A stretch of 60,000 bases of DNA, from contig NC_092561.1 in NCBI RefSeq assembly GCF_037975245.1, positions 13,701,001 to 13,761,000 on the forward strand, in the 5' to 3' direction. A program made the position numbers and the translations under genes. The notes beneath the pieces are model-generated. The model did not search any database. It worked only from the letters and a program-made list of their open reading frames with translations, and had not been told where the DNA came from. The DNA comes from Apostichopus japonicus (lineage: Eukaryota; Echinodermata; Holothuroidea; Aspidochirotida; Stichopodidae). Of the stretch, positions 1 through 10,759 are shown piece after piece; within the stretch, counting starts at the first letter, position 1; each line of letters begins with the position of its first letter.

Positions 1-477
1 TTTTTGAGTAACTTTTAAGGGGTTGATGAAAGTGACTGTTCTTTAGAAAAGTTAGAGCAGTAATAAGACTTCACTACAAAGTGATGGGTTTCATGCACAA
101 AGCCCAATTAATTAAACATCCATTGAGATGCAGTCAGGAACCAAAAGGGCATTTAAAAGGAACATTGAGTGGTTACTTTTGTATTTGAGCATGTCAACGG
201 TCAAGAACAAGCCCTAGACATGGAAGTAGAAGGTCAAAGGTTACGAAAAGAGGCCAGAGTTGAAGTTTGCAGGAATTGTCTGGTTAACATATGGTATTTG
301 AATATTCATAGTACAATGTCAACAAATGAAATCAAATTTTATATTTCTTTGTTGCTTCTATTAAAGCAGTCATGGAGAGACTGACCTTATTAAAAGATAC
401 AAGTAAACATGTACCTGTCATTGTCTTCTGGTGTTTTCTGAATGTGTACAATTGCTGTTTTCATCGTAGTATGTATT

Positions 478-834
478 CAGGGATGTGCCCACGCTGGGCT
501 GCCCCGCCCAGCAATAAAAATTACCGCCCAGCATCGTCTTAAAAATCGTGAATCCCGCCCAGCACTATTATCACCTAAAATCCCTACATTTGTATGATTA
601 TATTCAACATAAATTAGGCCACATGTATCCTCGTTTACTCCCATTTGTCAAGTTCACGTAAACACAGGTGCGGAGATATGGAGTAGGCGTGGCTTTAATC
701 TGCAGCATGCAGTATCACACTACACTAGCTTTGTATACAACTTCAAAAATCGAAACCTAAGACACCTCCCCCAGGACGGCGATCAGTATACCCGGCACTC
801 AGGAAATCCTGGGCAATCCCTCTGTATTATATGA
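478..834 (-). mobile_element. MITE-like element, family D (first copy)
   Basis: The left end reads CAGGGATGTGCCCA and the right end reads as a decayed inverted version (GGGCAATCCC). Inside, the word GCTGGGCGGG recurs in inverted form near the left end, and a segment near the right end is shared with 19914-20388. The two copies lie in opposite orientation. No open frame of a transposase is present, so this is a non-autonomous element. No exact target duplication is seen here. A hAT affiliation is possible from the CAGGG start but not proven. Confidence 0.6.
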
Positions 835-969
835 GAGAATCAAGCTTCATATACTAGCCATAGGGTGTTTTATCCAGTGAGCTATATTTGTTTGTTTCCT
901 GCACCTGTCACATGACTAATGTGCTGGCTGCTGTTGTGCGCATCCCACTGTAACTGATTATATCTAATG

Positions 970-1310
970 CAGGGAAATTTGAAATCAGCTTGGATCAAGG
1001 TCCCCAAAACATTAACATTATATCTCAAGAAGTGGAAGTTGCAGGAAACTTGTTCAAACTTGGTGTGGTAGCTTGACGATCCGTACTGGTTTTCAGGGAT
1101 GTCAAAGGTCATTTGAGGTCGTCAGAGGTAAAACTGGAAAACCTTGTAAAACAATAACTCAATATTACGAAGTTTGAAAACATCAAACTTGGCATGTACA
1201 TGCAACATAGTGAGCTATCGGCTGCTATAGTGATTGGCTGGCATCAAAGGTCATAGTAGGTCACCAGAGGTCAAACTGGAAATGTTCACATAGTGTCTCA
1301 AGGAGAGAAG
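970..1310. repeat. Diverged periodic intergenic repeat
   Basis: Three loosely similar segments follow each other. Each has a stretch like 'ata(a/t)ctcaa', then 'caaacttgg', then 'ggtcaaaggtcat' or 'aggtcaaactgg'. Related words recur at 58280-58830. The open frame on the minus strand here has no recognisable domain and overlaps these words, so I treat the segment as old repeat DNA and not a gene. Confidence 0.4.
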
Positions 1311-1668
1311 CTTTGATGAATCCCAGGAGCCAAAATACGTCTCGCTCTTCAGGTACAGAGCACTGCACCACGGCAGCTGTTGATATACAATGCTCGTTTC
1401 TAATATTTAAAAGCAAGAAACCATATGAGAGGGCGGCAAATGCAAACTGCCGTCACCGGGGATCGAACCCAGGAGCCAAAATACACCTCGCTCTTCAGGT
1501 AGAGAGCACAACCGCTGTGCCAGGGCAGCTGTTGATATATAATGCTCGTTTTTAATACTTAAAGTTTCTAATGAAAGCAAGAGACCATATGAGAGGGCGG
1601 CAAAAGCAAACTGCCGTCACCGGGGATCGAACCCAGGAGCCAAAATACGTCTCACTCTTCAGGTAGAG
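1310..1668 (-). repeat. Tandem tRNA-derived SINE-like segments
   Basis: On the minus strand the segment reads like a tRNA: a region resembling the D arm (GCTCTCTACCTGAAGAGCG) and a B-box-like GGGTTCGATCCCCGG. The motif recurs about three times in direct order at roughly 150-190 bp spacing, separated by an A/T-rich spacer and the shared word 'catatgagagggcggc'. The last copy is cut off by the element starting at 1670. The lack of a proper acceptor stem argues for SINE or tRNA pseudogene origin. Confidence 0.5.
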
Positions 1669-1669
1669 A

Positions 1670-2094
1670 CAAGGGCGGCGGAAGCACTTTTAATCTGGGG
1701 GGACACCGATGTCGAAGGGCACTTTGCAGAAATTCGATTGGACTGATGCAGCCTGATATTTAGTACCCTTTATAACTCTTATTGTATTATCTTATTTGCG
1801 TATACACATCACTCCATCAACGTCCCCCACCCCCACCCTCAAGGAAAAAATGCATACTAGCACTGCAATATCCAATGTGGAAATTGGGAAACAAGGAACA
1901 AGTTTTCTTTCGAGACAAAATGAGGTGAAATCATTATAAAGTCCCTGCACACGCGATCGATACATGCATGAAAGCTAATGAAATATGTCAAAATACGAAA
2001 GGATGGGTTAGGTTATGGGATATTAAAACTATACTAACTATTCATAGTATAGGCTATAAATGGCTTCTGCTTATTGAAAAGTCACAATGTAATA
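1670..2094 (+). mobile_element. hAT-1 element, left part (interrupted copy)
   Basis: It starts with CAAGGGCGGCGGAA and is collinear with the complete copy at 7894-9014. The copy is split: it resumes at 4258-4342 after a younger element inserted at 2095. Its right end is not found after 4680, so it is truncated. It is non-coding. Confidence 0.75.
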
Positions 2095-4257
2095 CAGGTG
2101 CGTATCCAGGGGGGGGGGCGTTGGGGGCGCGCGCCCCCCGGGTAAGAAAAAGAGGAGAGAAAAAAAAGAGAAGAAAAAAGGAAAAAAAGAGGGGGAAAAA
2201 GAGGAGGAGGAGAGGAAGGAAGGGAAAAGAAAAAGAAGAAAGAGAGAAAAGGGAGAAAAGGAGGGAGTAAAAGAAAAATGCGAAGACACCGGGAAGAGAA
2301 AGAGAAACAGTGACATCATTACAGCGCTGAACGGTAGCCAGTGACGGATCAATGATTTCGTAAAAGTGTGACTCACCCTACCCCTTACACCGACAACTCC
2401 ATTTTTTGACGTTTCCATTTTCCTCTCTCACTAATGATCTATATATATACTATATATGGTCTATCATAACGCGTGTGTAGAATTGTGCTATGAAACCAAC
2501 TGTGGCTGGTCTCGAACTCGACCGTGTCGTCGGGGAACATGACGCAATTTGGGATGGGGGCTACCGCCCGCCCCCCCATTCATCATTTTTTTAAATGATA
2601 TCGCTAAGTAATTTCAAAGTAGAAAGTGCTTAGATGCAACTTACAAGGCCTGGGAAGTGTCATTTCCAGCCATCTGGGAGGCATTTTCGGCCAAAATTTG
2701 CTTGTACGCTTCGCGCTAACAAATGGTCCTGGGTAGTGCCATTTCCAGCGATCTGGGAGGCATTTTCGGCCAAAATTTTCTTGTACTCTTCGCGCCAACC
2801 TATGGTGGCGCTACGCTTAGATAAATTGCCTACAGGCTTCACCCCTCTCTTGGCAAATTCCTCGCTACGCGCGTGTTCGAATATGTAACGCAAACAGCAG
2901 ATATCACATCATATCAGTGAGCATGAACATGGCGTTCCAGGATGAAAAGCCTCAAAACTGTCCGACCTGCCTGAAAAAATAACCAAAAATTTTCGCGCGC
3001 TTCGCACGCGTTCAACGTGTTACTGTCAATATCATATAAGCAAGCATCGGTTATTACATCGCATGCCATCATGTACCGTACGGTCCGTTAAAATTGCGCA
3101 GTATACCGCGGGATGCTAATGTAAACAACGACATGTCTCATGTAGATGTATAAAAAGCATGGAGGTCCAATTATGTCAAAACTCTCTTTTACATTAGTAA
3201 TGGCGAATTAGGGGCTGCACCCCCGCCGCGCAGTGGCGGAGCGTCCATACGGTCAGGGGGCGGATGCCCCCCCCCCTGACGGACTCAAATGGACTGCTGG
3301 CGCCTTTTTCAGCTCTTTTTTATTGCGCTCTCATCTACTTATTGACATTTGTCACATTTTGTTGGTGTAATTTGGCGATGACACCTTATTCTTCGTTTAT
3401 CTGCAGGCCCGGAAAGGGTCATTTCCGGCGATCTAGGGAGTATCTTTACTCAAAAAATTTCTGTACGCTACGCGCCAACCAGTGGTGGCGCTCCGCTTAG
3501 ATAGTGTCGAAAGCGCCCCTACAGACCATTCTCGCCCCTCCTGACCAATAGCCCTAGCTCCGCCACTGCCGCCGCGCCTCCTACGCCTATGTGTGTAGTG
3601 TTCGGTTTTCGGAAATATCTGCTATTTTTTCATTTCCTTCAACCAAGTTTTATAATAGCCGTTATAAGAGGTTTTATTATTTGTACATGCACCAATAAAT
3701 TAACTGTGTCTGAATTTTCGAAAATTTCTGACCAACATTCTGCATCACACTTCCCTCTACTCGTGCAATTTTGACCGGTCTGTTAGGGGTTGAAGGAAGT
3801 TTTTCTATATTGGTTGTCCATAGATGACATTTTTTACAACATTATGGGTATGTTTTCAAGTGAGTTTATTCACGAGAAATGTGAATTTTCAAATTCTAAA
3901 CAAATACGGGGCATAAAACCTTGAAAAGTGGGGTTGACGGGTATTGTGGGCCGCGACGTAGAATCACCTACAAAAGCAAAGACCCACAGGAGATGCGATC
4001 AGGTCGAACATGATGTGTGCCGGGTTGACAATCTTCAAAAAGGTTATGGATGGGAAAAACTATTAGGAAATACTTGGTTCTCAGGCAAAAAGTGTACATC
4101 TGGTTGGTCATTTCAAGCCTGAGAAGTGCCGTTTCCGGTGATCTGGGGGGTATCAAAACAAGAAATTTTCTTGTACGCTGCGCGCCAACCGATGGTGGCG
4201 CTCCGCTTAGATAGTAATTCGCGCCCCCCGGGTTTGAAAATCCTGGATACGCGCCTG
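2095..4257. mobile_element. 2.16-kb TIR element nested in hAT-1
   Basis: Its ends are CAGGTGCGTATCCAGG and the inverse CCTGGATACGCGCCTG (15 of 16 pair), flanked on both sides by TAATA. The uninterrupted sequence survives in the hAT-1 copy near 8711, which acts as an empty site and confirms a 5-bp target duplication. No transposase frame is visible. The interior carries a purine tract (2140-2270) and repeated modules around 2620-2830 and 4100-4220 (words such as 'ggtggcgctccgcttagata'). It also hosts a further MITE at 3231. The superfamily is not assigned: 5-bp duplications fit several. Confidence 0.75.
3231..3568 (+). mobile_element. hAT-type MITE, CAGTGGCGGAGC family, copy a
   Basis: A 338-bp element with terminal inverted repeats CAGTGGCGGAGC / GCTCCGCCACTG. 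It is flanked by a perfect 8-bp direct repeat CCGCCGCG (3223-3230 and 3569-3576), which is the hAT hallmark. There is no coding capacity. Three other copies lie in the window. Confidence 0.85.
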
Positions 4258-4342
4258 TAATATAGCAATGCATTTTTGGAAATGCAATAGAATTTTTTTT
4301 TAAATTGAATATGCATAATGTAACTCACCAGAGTGTTAGAAG
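4258..4342 (+). mobile_element. hAT-1 element, continuation after nested insertion
   Basis: This is collinear with about 8711-8805 of the complete hAT-1 copy. It resumes directly after the TAATA duplication of the element at 2095-4257 and is interrupted again by the MITE starting at 4343. Confidence 0.65.
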
Positions 4343-4680
4343 CAGTTGCGAAGCTATAGGGGTATTGATCAGGGGGTCGAGAATGGTCTGCAGGGGCGCT
4401 TTCGACACTATCTAAGCGGAGCGCCACCACAGGTTGGCGCGGAGCGTACAGACATTTTTTGAGTAAAGATACTCCCCAGATCGCTGGAAATGACCCTTTC
4501 CGAGCCTTTCTAATTTGTAGATAATGTGACAAATGTCAATGGGTAGATGAGAGCACAATAAAAAAGTGAATAATCGCGAATAAGTAAAAAGTGGTAAAAA
4601 GCTGAAAAGGGCGCCAGCAGTCCATTTGAGTCCGTCAGGGGGGCATTCGCCCCCCTGACTGTATGGACGCTCCGCCACTG
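4343..4680 (-). mobile_element. hAT-type MITE, CAGTGGCGGAGC family, copy b
   Basis: An inverted copy relative to 3231-3568. The left terminus is mutated (CAGTTGCGAAGC); the right terminus is intact (GCTCCGCCACTG). No matching 8-bp flanks remain. It sits about 60 bp beyond the splice donor of the lectin exon at 4744, inside that gene's first intron. Confidence 0.7.
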
Positions 4681-4743
4681 CCTCCCCCCCCCCCTTGCGT
4701 GTAGCACTTTCACTACAGTGAATGAGTTTTAAGTTAGACTTAC

Positions 4744-4850
4744 CTGTAACAGTGACCCTGAAGTTGCGTCCAAAACACCGGGCACACTCGGCAGGAGTAG
4801 CTCTGAGCGAGCACCGAGAACAACAGCACAATGGCGAGGACGACCTTCAT
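4744..4850 (-). CDS. First exon of a secreted C-type-lectin-like protein
   Basis: Read on the minus strand from the ATG at 4850, this exon encodes 35 residues and ends in phase 2 at a strong donor (GTAAGT at 4738-4743). Residues 1-19 form a classic signal peptide (MKVVLAIVLLFSVLAQSYS). The mature part follows at once with C-x2-CPVFWTQLQGHCY, matching the start of a long-form C-type lectin domain, where CPxxW and the second Cys ten residues later form the first disulfide. A TATA box lies about 90 bp upstream. The rest of the domain (WIGL, calcium site, last two Cys pairs) is not found between 1 and 4743, so downstream exons lie beyond the left edge or are lost. The first intron is at least 4.7 kb and full of transposons. 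Lectin identity is inferred from one motif, so a different Cys-rich secreted protein remains possible. Confidence 0.7.
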
Positions 4851-4940
4851 CTTCAGACTAGTTACAGATCTTTTCGAAAGCGAACGTTGAAAGGAACGGT
4901 AGAATGTTGCAAAATGATTGAAATAGCTGGTAAATGCCCA

Positions 4941-4948
4941 CTTTTATA
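4941..4948 (-). promoter_or_regulatory. TATA box of the lectin-like gene
   Basis: The minus strand reads TATAAAAG here, about 91 bp upstream of the ATG at 4850. This places transcription start near 4913-4918 and gives a 5' leader of about 65 nt. The position and perfect match support an inducible, tissue-specific type of promoter; no experimental support is available. Confidence 0.6.
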
Positions 4949-4999
4949 AAGGGTAATATTCATTAAAAAGTCAACCCGAATTTTAAGTTGGCTCAGTTC

Positions 5000-5880
5000 C
5001 AGTTAATATTATCTCGAAGTCAGACGCCACGCCCAATGGCACTCTTGTGGTAAATTTCCGACGAATCACAACCGCGTGTTCTTTGCGCCATCGTCTGAGA
5101 CGAGTTAAGAGACGTTAAATAATACAACTTTTAAATAAGCAGGGGCGACGCTGATTGCCACAAAATTCGACGGGTAGTGCAAATATGACTTATGTGCCTT
5201 TGACAAAAATTGGTGGAGGAGGGGGCCAAGAATACGAACACTCTTTCCATTCCGTTCCCCAAATTCCAGTACTTGAAAGGTCTTACTATTAATCGCATTT
5301 TAATTAATTTTTCGACAAAGGGATATATACTTTGGATATACTTTCCTACTAACAAAAGTGGCACTTCGTATTTAATATAAATGTGCCCGCATTTTTTAGA
5401 CTTCCGCATAATTTAGATTAGAAAAAAAGGACCCGTTCCCCCTTTGCGCCTCACCCCTCCCTCCATTAATATTATTATAACGGCGACAAGAAGACATTGG
5501 CTATGTACACTGCCGACTAAGAACTTAACCTGTTATTTCCCAGCAACAATCCATACATTGTTTAATACAGCAGCATGAAGTAGAACTTTAGAATTACTGT
5601 CCAACTTACCGTTTCCAAAGATTATTGAAAGATTTGAATAATTTGAAGTTAAGAACAAAAACACACACACACACGTATTGATAAATTAAAAACAATTATC
5701 TCTTGTTAACAATGACCCATTGTTGTAATCAATTGCGTCATGAATACATTTATAGTGCATACTAATCAGTTATAACATCATGCTAGTTGAATTCTGGGTT
5801 ACTTTACATATATTAGTAGTTTTATATTTGAGGGAACCGATCGTCTATTCCAGCTAAACTAATACAATTGGAAAAGTGCA
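5000..5880. other. Intergenic, no feature seen
   Basis: A/T-rich sequence upstream of the lectin-like promoter. It has a short CA run near 5660 and no convincing exon or transposon end. Confidence 0.4.
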
Positions 5881-5883
5881 TAG

Positions 5884-5964
5884 AAATTAATGGCTAGGAC
5901 GGGACTCGAACCAGTGACCTGCTGGATGACACTGGTTCGAATCCTTTCCTAGCCAATAATTTCT
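5884..5964. repeat. Foldback hairpin with tRNA 3'-half-like arms
   Basis: Two 34-nt arms, differing at only a few positions, flank a 13-nt loop. Each arm read toward its outer end looks like the 3' half of a tRNA: T-arm word GGTTCGAATCC or GGTTCGAGTCC, then an acceptor strand ending CCTAGCCA. It is not a tRNA gene because no D arm or anticodon arm is present. It may be a head-to-head tRNA fragment or a SINE relic. Confidence 0.55.
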
Positions 5965-7140
5965 TTGAAGGGGACGGGAGGGGGGGGGGAGGCACCTGCG
6001 CCCTTAAAAAAAATAAAGTACTCACGACAAACCTCAAAATGTGTCCTCTCTCGTTCATAAATAAATTCAACCGTTTGAGTTCCGACGGTTTAGCTGGTTA
6101 ATTCTTCTTATTGTAAACCTGATTACTGGATAATTATGTGGACTGTTAACTTTGTTTGCCTTCCTCTAGTTTGTTTTCTGCATACGTCCATATCAAAACA
6201 GGGGATGTCATGGGGAAGTCGTTACAATAATAATGATGATAGTAATATCTGTTTAACCATTGAAAAACACATTGCAAATTACTTTTCTTTCAGTAGGTGC
6301 CCAAAAAATTCTCAGCACATTGCCCGAATTTTCACAATGTTTGGGGTTGGGGGCTGCATCCCCCCCCCCCGCGTCCTACGCCTATGTTACGAAAGACATT
6401 GCATTTGGTGACAATGTACAGACTGTTATGAGAATTTGTTAAATTGTATATTTGCAGGCATCCTTGGGGTAATAATGAAGTTAACACCCAGCTAGTATTG
6501 ATTCAGCAATGTCAATATTGTGATACGGAAGGGTGAAAGTTGTTAGCGGTTTTAATTGATAAATCCTTTTGGAAAAGGTCGAGGGTTTGGCCCAATTTTG
6601 TAATCTTTTATTAATTTGTTTGTATCATTTTAATTGTTCCCTGTACAATTCGAAACTTATGCACTCAAACGAGTCAAACCACATGTGGAATTTCCTCCCC
6701 ATTTCACTGAATTAATTAATTTTTGCTTTGTATTGTTTTCCAGTGTTCTATTTAGGGGTTTTGTAGCAAGTTCAGAATGCCATATACGACTGACTATGAG
6801 ATTTAAAAAAATTCCAGTTTCCAAGACAGTTACCTTCAAAAATATGCTAAACCTCTGGAATGTTCTTTATGGCTAAATTGATGACGTCAGTTACAGTGCA
6901 GGTCTGTAAATATTAGTTATTCCTTTTTCTGTTTTTTTTTTAGAAATTCCTTATAGCTCAACCAAAACATATTCTTTTCCACTTGATATAAAATAACAGA
7001 GTAACCTAGGTTACAAGACATTCAAAACCATTTGTCCTTGACACGTTTGTAAAAACAACAATTTTAACATGTTACCTGAGGCCATAGTAAAAGTTTTATA
7101 TTTTCCTGTTGTGCTTTCTGTAATATTTGAGGAACTGCCC
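5965..7140. other. Intergenic, mostly unassigned
   Basis: A G-run near 5980 and a C-run near 6360 mark transposon debris. The word near 6347-6385 (GGGGGCTGCA then CCTACGCCTATG) also occurs around the MITE at 3231. The rest is A/T-rich with short non-coding open frames. Confidence 0.35.
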
Positions 7141-7893
7141 TAATACCCCGGTCCCACGAACGCGGTCTTGCTTCAAGCACGGAAAGGTGGAGCAAAAACT
7201 GTAACCGCAGATAAGCCCTGCAATTTGAACCCGCGTTTCAACGAGTTAACTCCGGGCATAGCGGCAGGCTTGGAAAACCTTGGAAAACGTCCGAACCTGG
7301 TTATTGCAATAGAGAATATGAACAACGATCGACAGCTATGCAGTGAGTCTTTTCGCGGGGGGTATATATCATCCAAGCAGCGCACACACGCTATTTTCTA
7401 CCGGGGCTTACCCGATACGGCCAACGTTTACTATCTTTGAAAAAGTCAATGCACTGGGCAGGGAAATCATTGTTCCTATCTGAAGCGCAATATTTTGAGT
7501 GCAATGAGTGGTACGACTTTTCGCGGGGGTTAAGTAAAACAAATCTCTCATAGTTTCCAAAATGAAAATAAAATAAAATGGAAAACCTAAATATATTCAT
7601 ATCAATAATATCTAGCAGATATGCCGACTTTGTGTGCGTACAATTGTTCCAACAACCCCGGAAAAATATCTGTTTTCACACTTTACCCAAAAGAAATATT
7701 TAAACCCTAACACAAAATGGTTGGGCTGGGCTCGATGTCCGCACCTGTTTATACTGTACCATTGAACTTCATGTTATTACTTTCTAATACAGAGTTCGCA
7801 GTATTCGAAGTGAACGTATTGGTTTTGGTGTGCTTTTACGAACATTCGCCTCATCGACTAGGCTTTGTAGGTCTAGAACACCCCTCCTTTGTT

Positions 7894-9014
7894 CAAGGGC
7901 GGCGGAAGCACTTTTAATCTGGGGATGGGGGGGGGGGCCACCGACATCGAAGGGCACTTTGCAGAAATTCGATTGGACTGATGCAGCCTGATATTAAGAA
8001 CCCTTCATAACTCTTATTGATTATCTTATTTGCGTATACACATCACTACATCAACGCCCCCCCCCCCACCCTCAGTGGCGGAGCTTGGGGTCTGGTCAGG
8101 GGGCGAGAATGGTTTGTAGGCCGGGGCGCTTTCGACACTATCTAAGCGGAGCGCCACCACAGGTTGGCGCGGAGCGTACAGAAATTTTTTGAGTAAAGAT
8201 ACTCCCTAGATTGCCGGTAATAACCCTTTCCGGGCCTTGCTAATTGCAGATAACCGAAGAATAAATAGGTGTCATCGCCATTTTGTCAGAAAATTACACC
8301 AACAAAATGTGACAATGTCAATAGGTATTTGAGAGCGCAATAAAATAGTCAATAATCGCGAATAAGTAAAAAGTGGTAAAAGCTGAAAAGGGCGCCAGCA
8401 GTCATTTTGAGTCCGTCAGGGGGGCATCCGCCCTCTCTGACTGTATGGACGCTCCGCCACCGCCCCCACCCCTCAAGGAAAAATGCATACTAGGCCTGCA
8501 ATATCCAATGTGCACATTGGAATCAAGGAACAAGTTTTCTTTCGATGAGACAAAATGAGGTGAAAATATAAAGTCCAAGTCCATACACACGCGATCGATA
8601 CATGCATGAAACATGTCAAAATAAGAAAGGATGGGGTATAGGTTATGGGCTATAAAAACTAAACTCATTATTCATAGTAGGCTATAAATGGCTTCTGCTT
8701 AATACAAAGTCACAATGTAATATAGCAATGTATTTTTGGAAATGTATTAGGATTATTTTTTGGACACATTGAATATGCTTAAAAGCACTCACCAGAATGT
8801 TAGAAGCCTTGTGGTGGTAAACATTTGAGTTTGACCCACAGAAATTCATTAAAACTTCTCAATTAGGATTAGATGATCTCTTACTGAAATATCGCTGACC
8901 TAATAAGGTGATCAAGAGTACAATTTTTTATGTAGAGAAAGGGCACATTTTTATCCTGAGGAAAAGTGGGGGGCACGTGCCCCCTGTGCCCCCCCCCCGG
9001 TTCCGCCGCCCTTG
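7894..9014 (+). mobile_element. hAT-1, complete non-autonomous copy
   Basis: A 1121-bp element including a nested MITE. Its ends are CAAGGGCGGCGGAA and the inverse TTCCGCCGCCCTTG, with perfect 8-bp flanks CCTTTGTT (7886-7893 and 9015-9022). These are hAT-type signatures. It encodes no transposase. G/C homopolymers flank both termini internally. It serves as the empty-site reference for the broken copy at 1670. Confidence 0.88.
8073..8462 (-). mobile_element. hAT-type MITE, CAGTGGCGGAGC family, copy c
   Basis: Nested inside hAT-1. The left end is CAGTGGCGGAGC and the right end is GCTCCGCCACCG (one change). The flanks resemble the hAT-1 word CCCACCCT, an imperfect target duplication. The internal sequence matches copies a, b and d. 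Confidence 0.8.
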
Positions 9015-9022
9015 CCTTTGTT

Positions 9023-10030
9023 ACTAGATCAATTCATGCTGGCTAAATATACATTCATCTCACCTGGTAGGCCTACGCATAACTATTTGAAGAAAAAGTA
9101 TTTTGTACATCCCCTTATGTCTTATGATCAGATGTAAGATAACGTGGTTCAATTATGACTCCTAAGCAGCGTTTATAATTCATTTCTTACACTTTACAAA
9201 TTGGCGGGAAATTAGTGCTAACCCAAACGATGGTCGCGGGAAATCTTACAAGTGTAACACGTCATATCTTTCGTCCACCGTTATTTTGTTGTTGTTTTTT
9301 GTTGTTGTTTATTTCGGACCATATTCTGAATGACGTGAAACGAAACTCGCTGGCCTGCCAAAATCCCGATAACGCCACCCCCCCCACCCACAGTTAAACA
9401 ACAGTATGCTATCTTTAAAAGAATTGTCTGGTAGCCCTTAGACCGTTACCTTAAAGCCAATAAATAATTTTCCAAATATGCGTTTGACAGAGAAACTATT
9501 TTTAATCGTTTAGGATGGATATTTCAAATATACTTGAACAGTAGAGAACGTGACGTCATCTTCGCAAATGCAGATGGCGACGTAACCCACGATCCATACA
9601 GTTCCTGCAGTAATCACGACAAATACCGCGTTCGAATACAGATTAATTTCTTTGTTAATTTTCGGTGAAATTCAATATAAATTATATATGTTTTAAAAAC
9701 ATCGTTGAGCCGTCATATACATATGTAGTGCATCGGTGTTTTCGTGGTTTTTGTGTAACACGACAAAAGTTTGAACAGAAGACTTCGTTGTTTATCCTTT
9801 TGCTGTGAAGTTGATCCGTGAATTTTATCTCAGCAAATTTTTCTTATTTATATGTTTCAATTATAATATTTTTCTTAAATATATTCCATTGATAACGATT
9901 GCTGTGGTTACAACTATTCCATGTGTTATAACTGTACCCACATATTTCCCCTCTATTCAGTTTGAATTCATATGCTTTCACAATTTTTAGTTTATGAGCA
10001 ACTTAAATCCATCTTCTATTCGTTGAAAGT
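9023..10030. other. Intergenic, no feature seen
   Basis: A/T-rich sequence without a supported exon, RNA gene or transposon terminus. A short GTT-rich stretch lies near 9288-9310. Confidence 0.4.
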
Positions 10031-10038
10031 CCGATATT

Positions 10039-10750
10039 GGGGGGGGGGGGGTACACCCCTCAGTCCGACAAGTTTTCGGTCCGAAAATGAAATACACGTT
10101 TTCAGTCCGAAAATAAAATACACGCTTTCAGACTGAAAACGTGTAATGCATGTTTTTCAGTATGAAAATGATATACACGTTTTCAGACTGAACACGTGTA
10201 GTAAACGTTTTTCAGTCCGAAAATGAAATGCACGTTTTCAGTCCGAAAATAAAATACACGTTTTCAGGCCGAAAATGAAATACACGTTTTCAGATTGAAA
10301 ACGTGTAATATACGTTTTTCAGTCCGAAAATGAGATACACGTATTCAGTTTGGCAATGAATGCAGTTTTAATGTGACCAATAAACAACACTGGAATGCGA
10401 GGTGGGAGTTGCGAGGTGGGATCATTTCGGCAAGTAATCACCACGCACGGTTGCGTTCTTGTTCGGTCGTAGGATGTCATGGATGGTGCGTAGTCACTTA
10501 ATTATCCATGTTGTTGCATGGGTTGAGCCCAGGGATTATTTGAAATCACGTTACTTGTTCACCCATACAGTGGGGGCTTTTTTTTCATTTTTGACGAAAC
10601 ACTGCTCTATTCCGCACCAAGATGCATGTAAATTGTGAATTTAATTTTCGGACTGAAAAGCTGTCGGACTGAAAACTCGTTTTTATCGGACTAAAAACGT
10701 GTATTTTATTTTCGGACTGAAAACGTGTCGGACTGACAACGTGTACCCCA
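10039..10750. mobile_element. Iteron-rich foldback element
   Basis: The left part (10039-10345) is built of repeated words TTTTCAGTCCGAAAATGAAA and TACACG, in both orientations. The right part (10640-10750) carries the same words inverted (CGGACTGAAAACGTGT). The outer ends GGGGTACAC and GTGTACCCC are inverted. The short word ATATT occurs at both flanks, but the exact target duplication is unclear because of a G homopolymer on the left. The middle (10346-10640) is unique and non-coding. This is consistent with a foldback-type MITE. Confidence 0.6.
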
Positions 10751-10759
10751 AAATATTTG

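Noticed and set aside
1968-2418. Lys/Arg-rich and Phe/Ser-rich frames on opposite strands
   Set aside because: Caused by a purine tract (2140-2270) inside a transposon.
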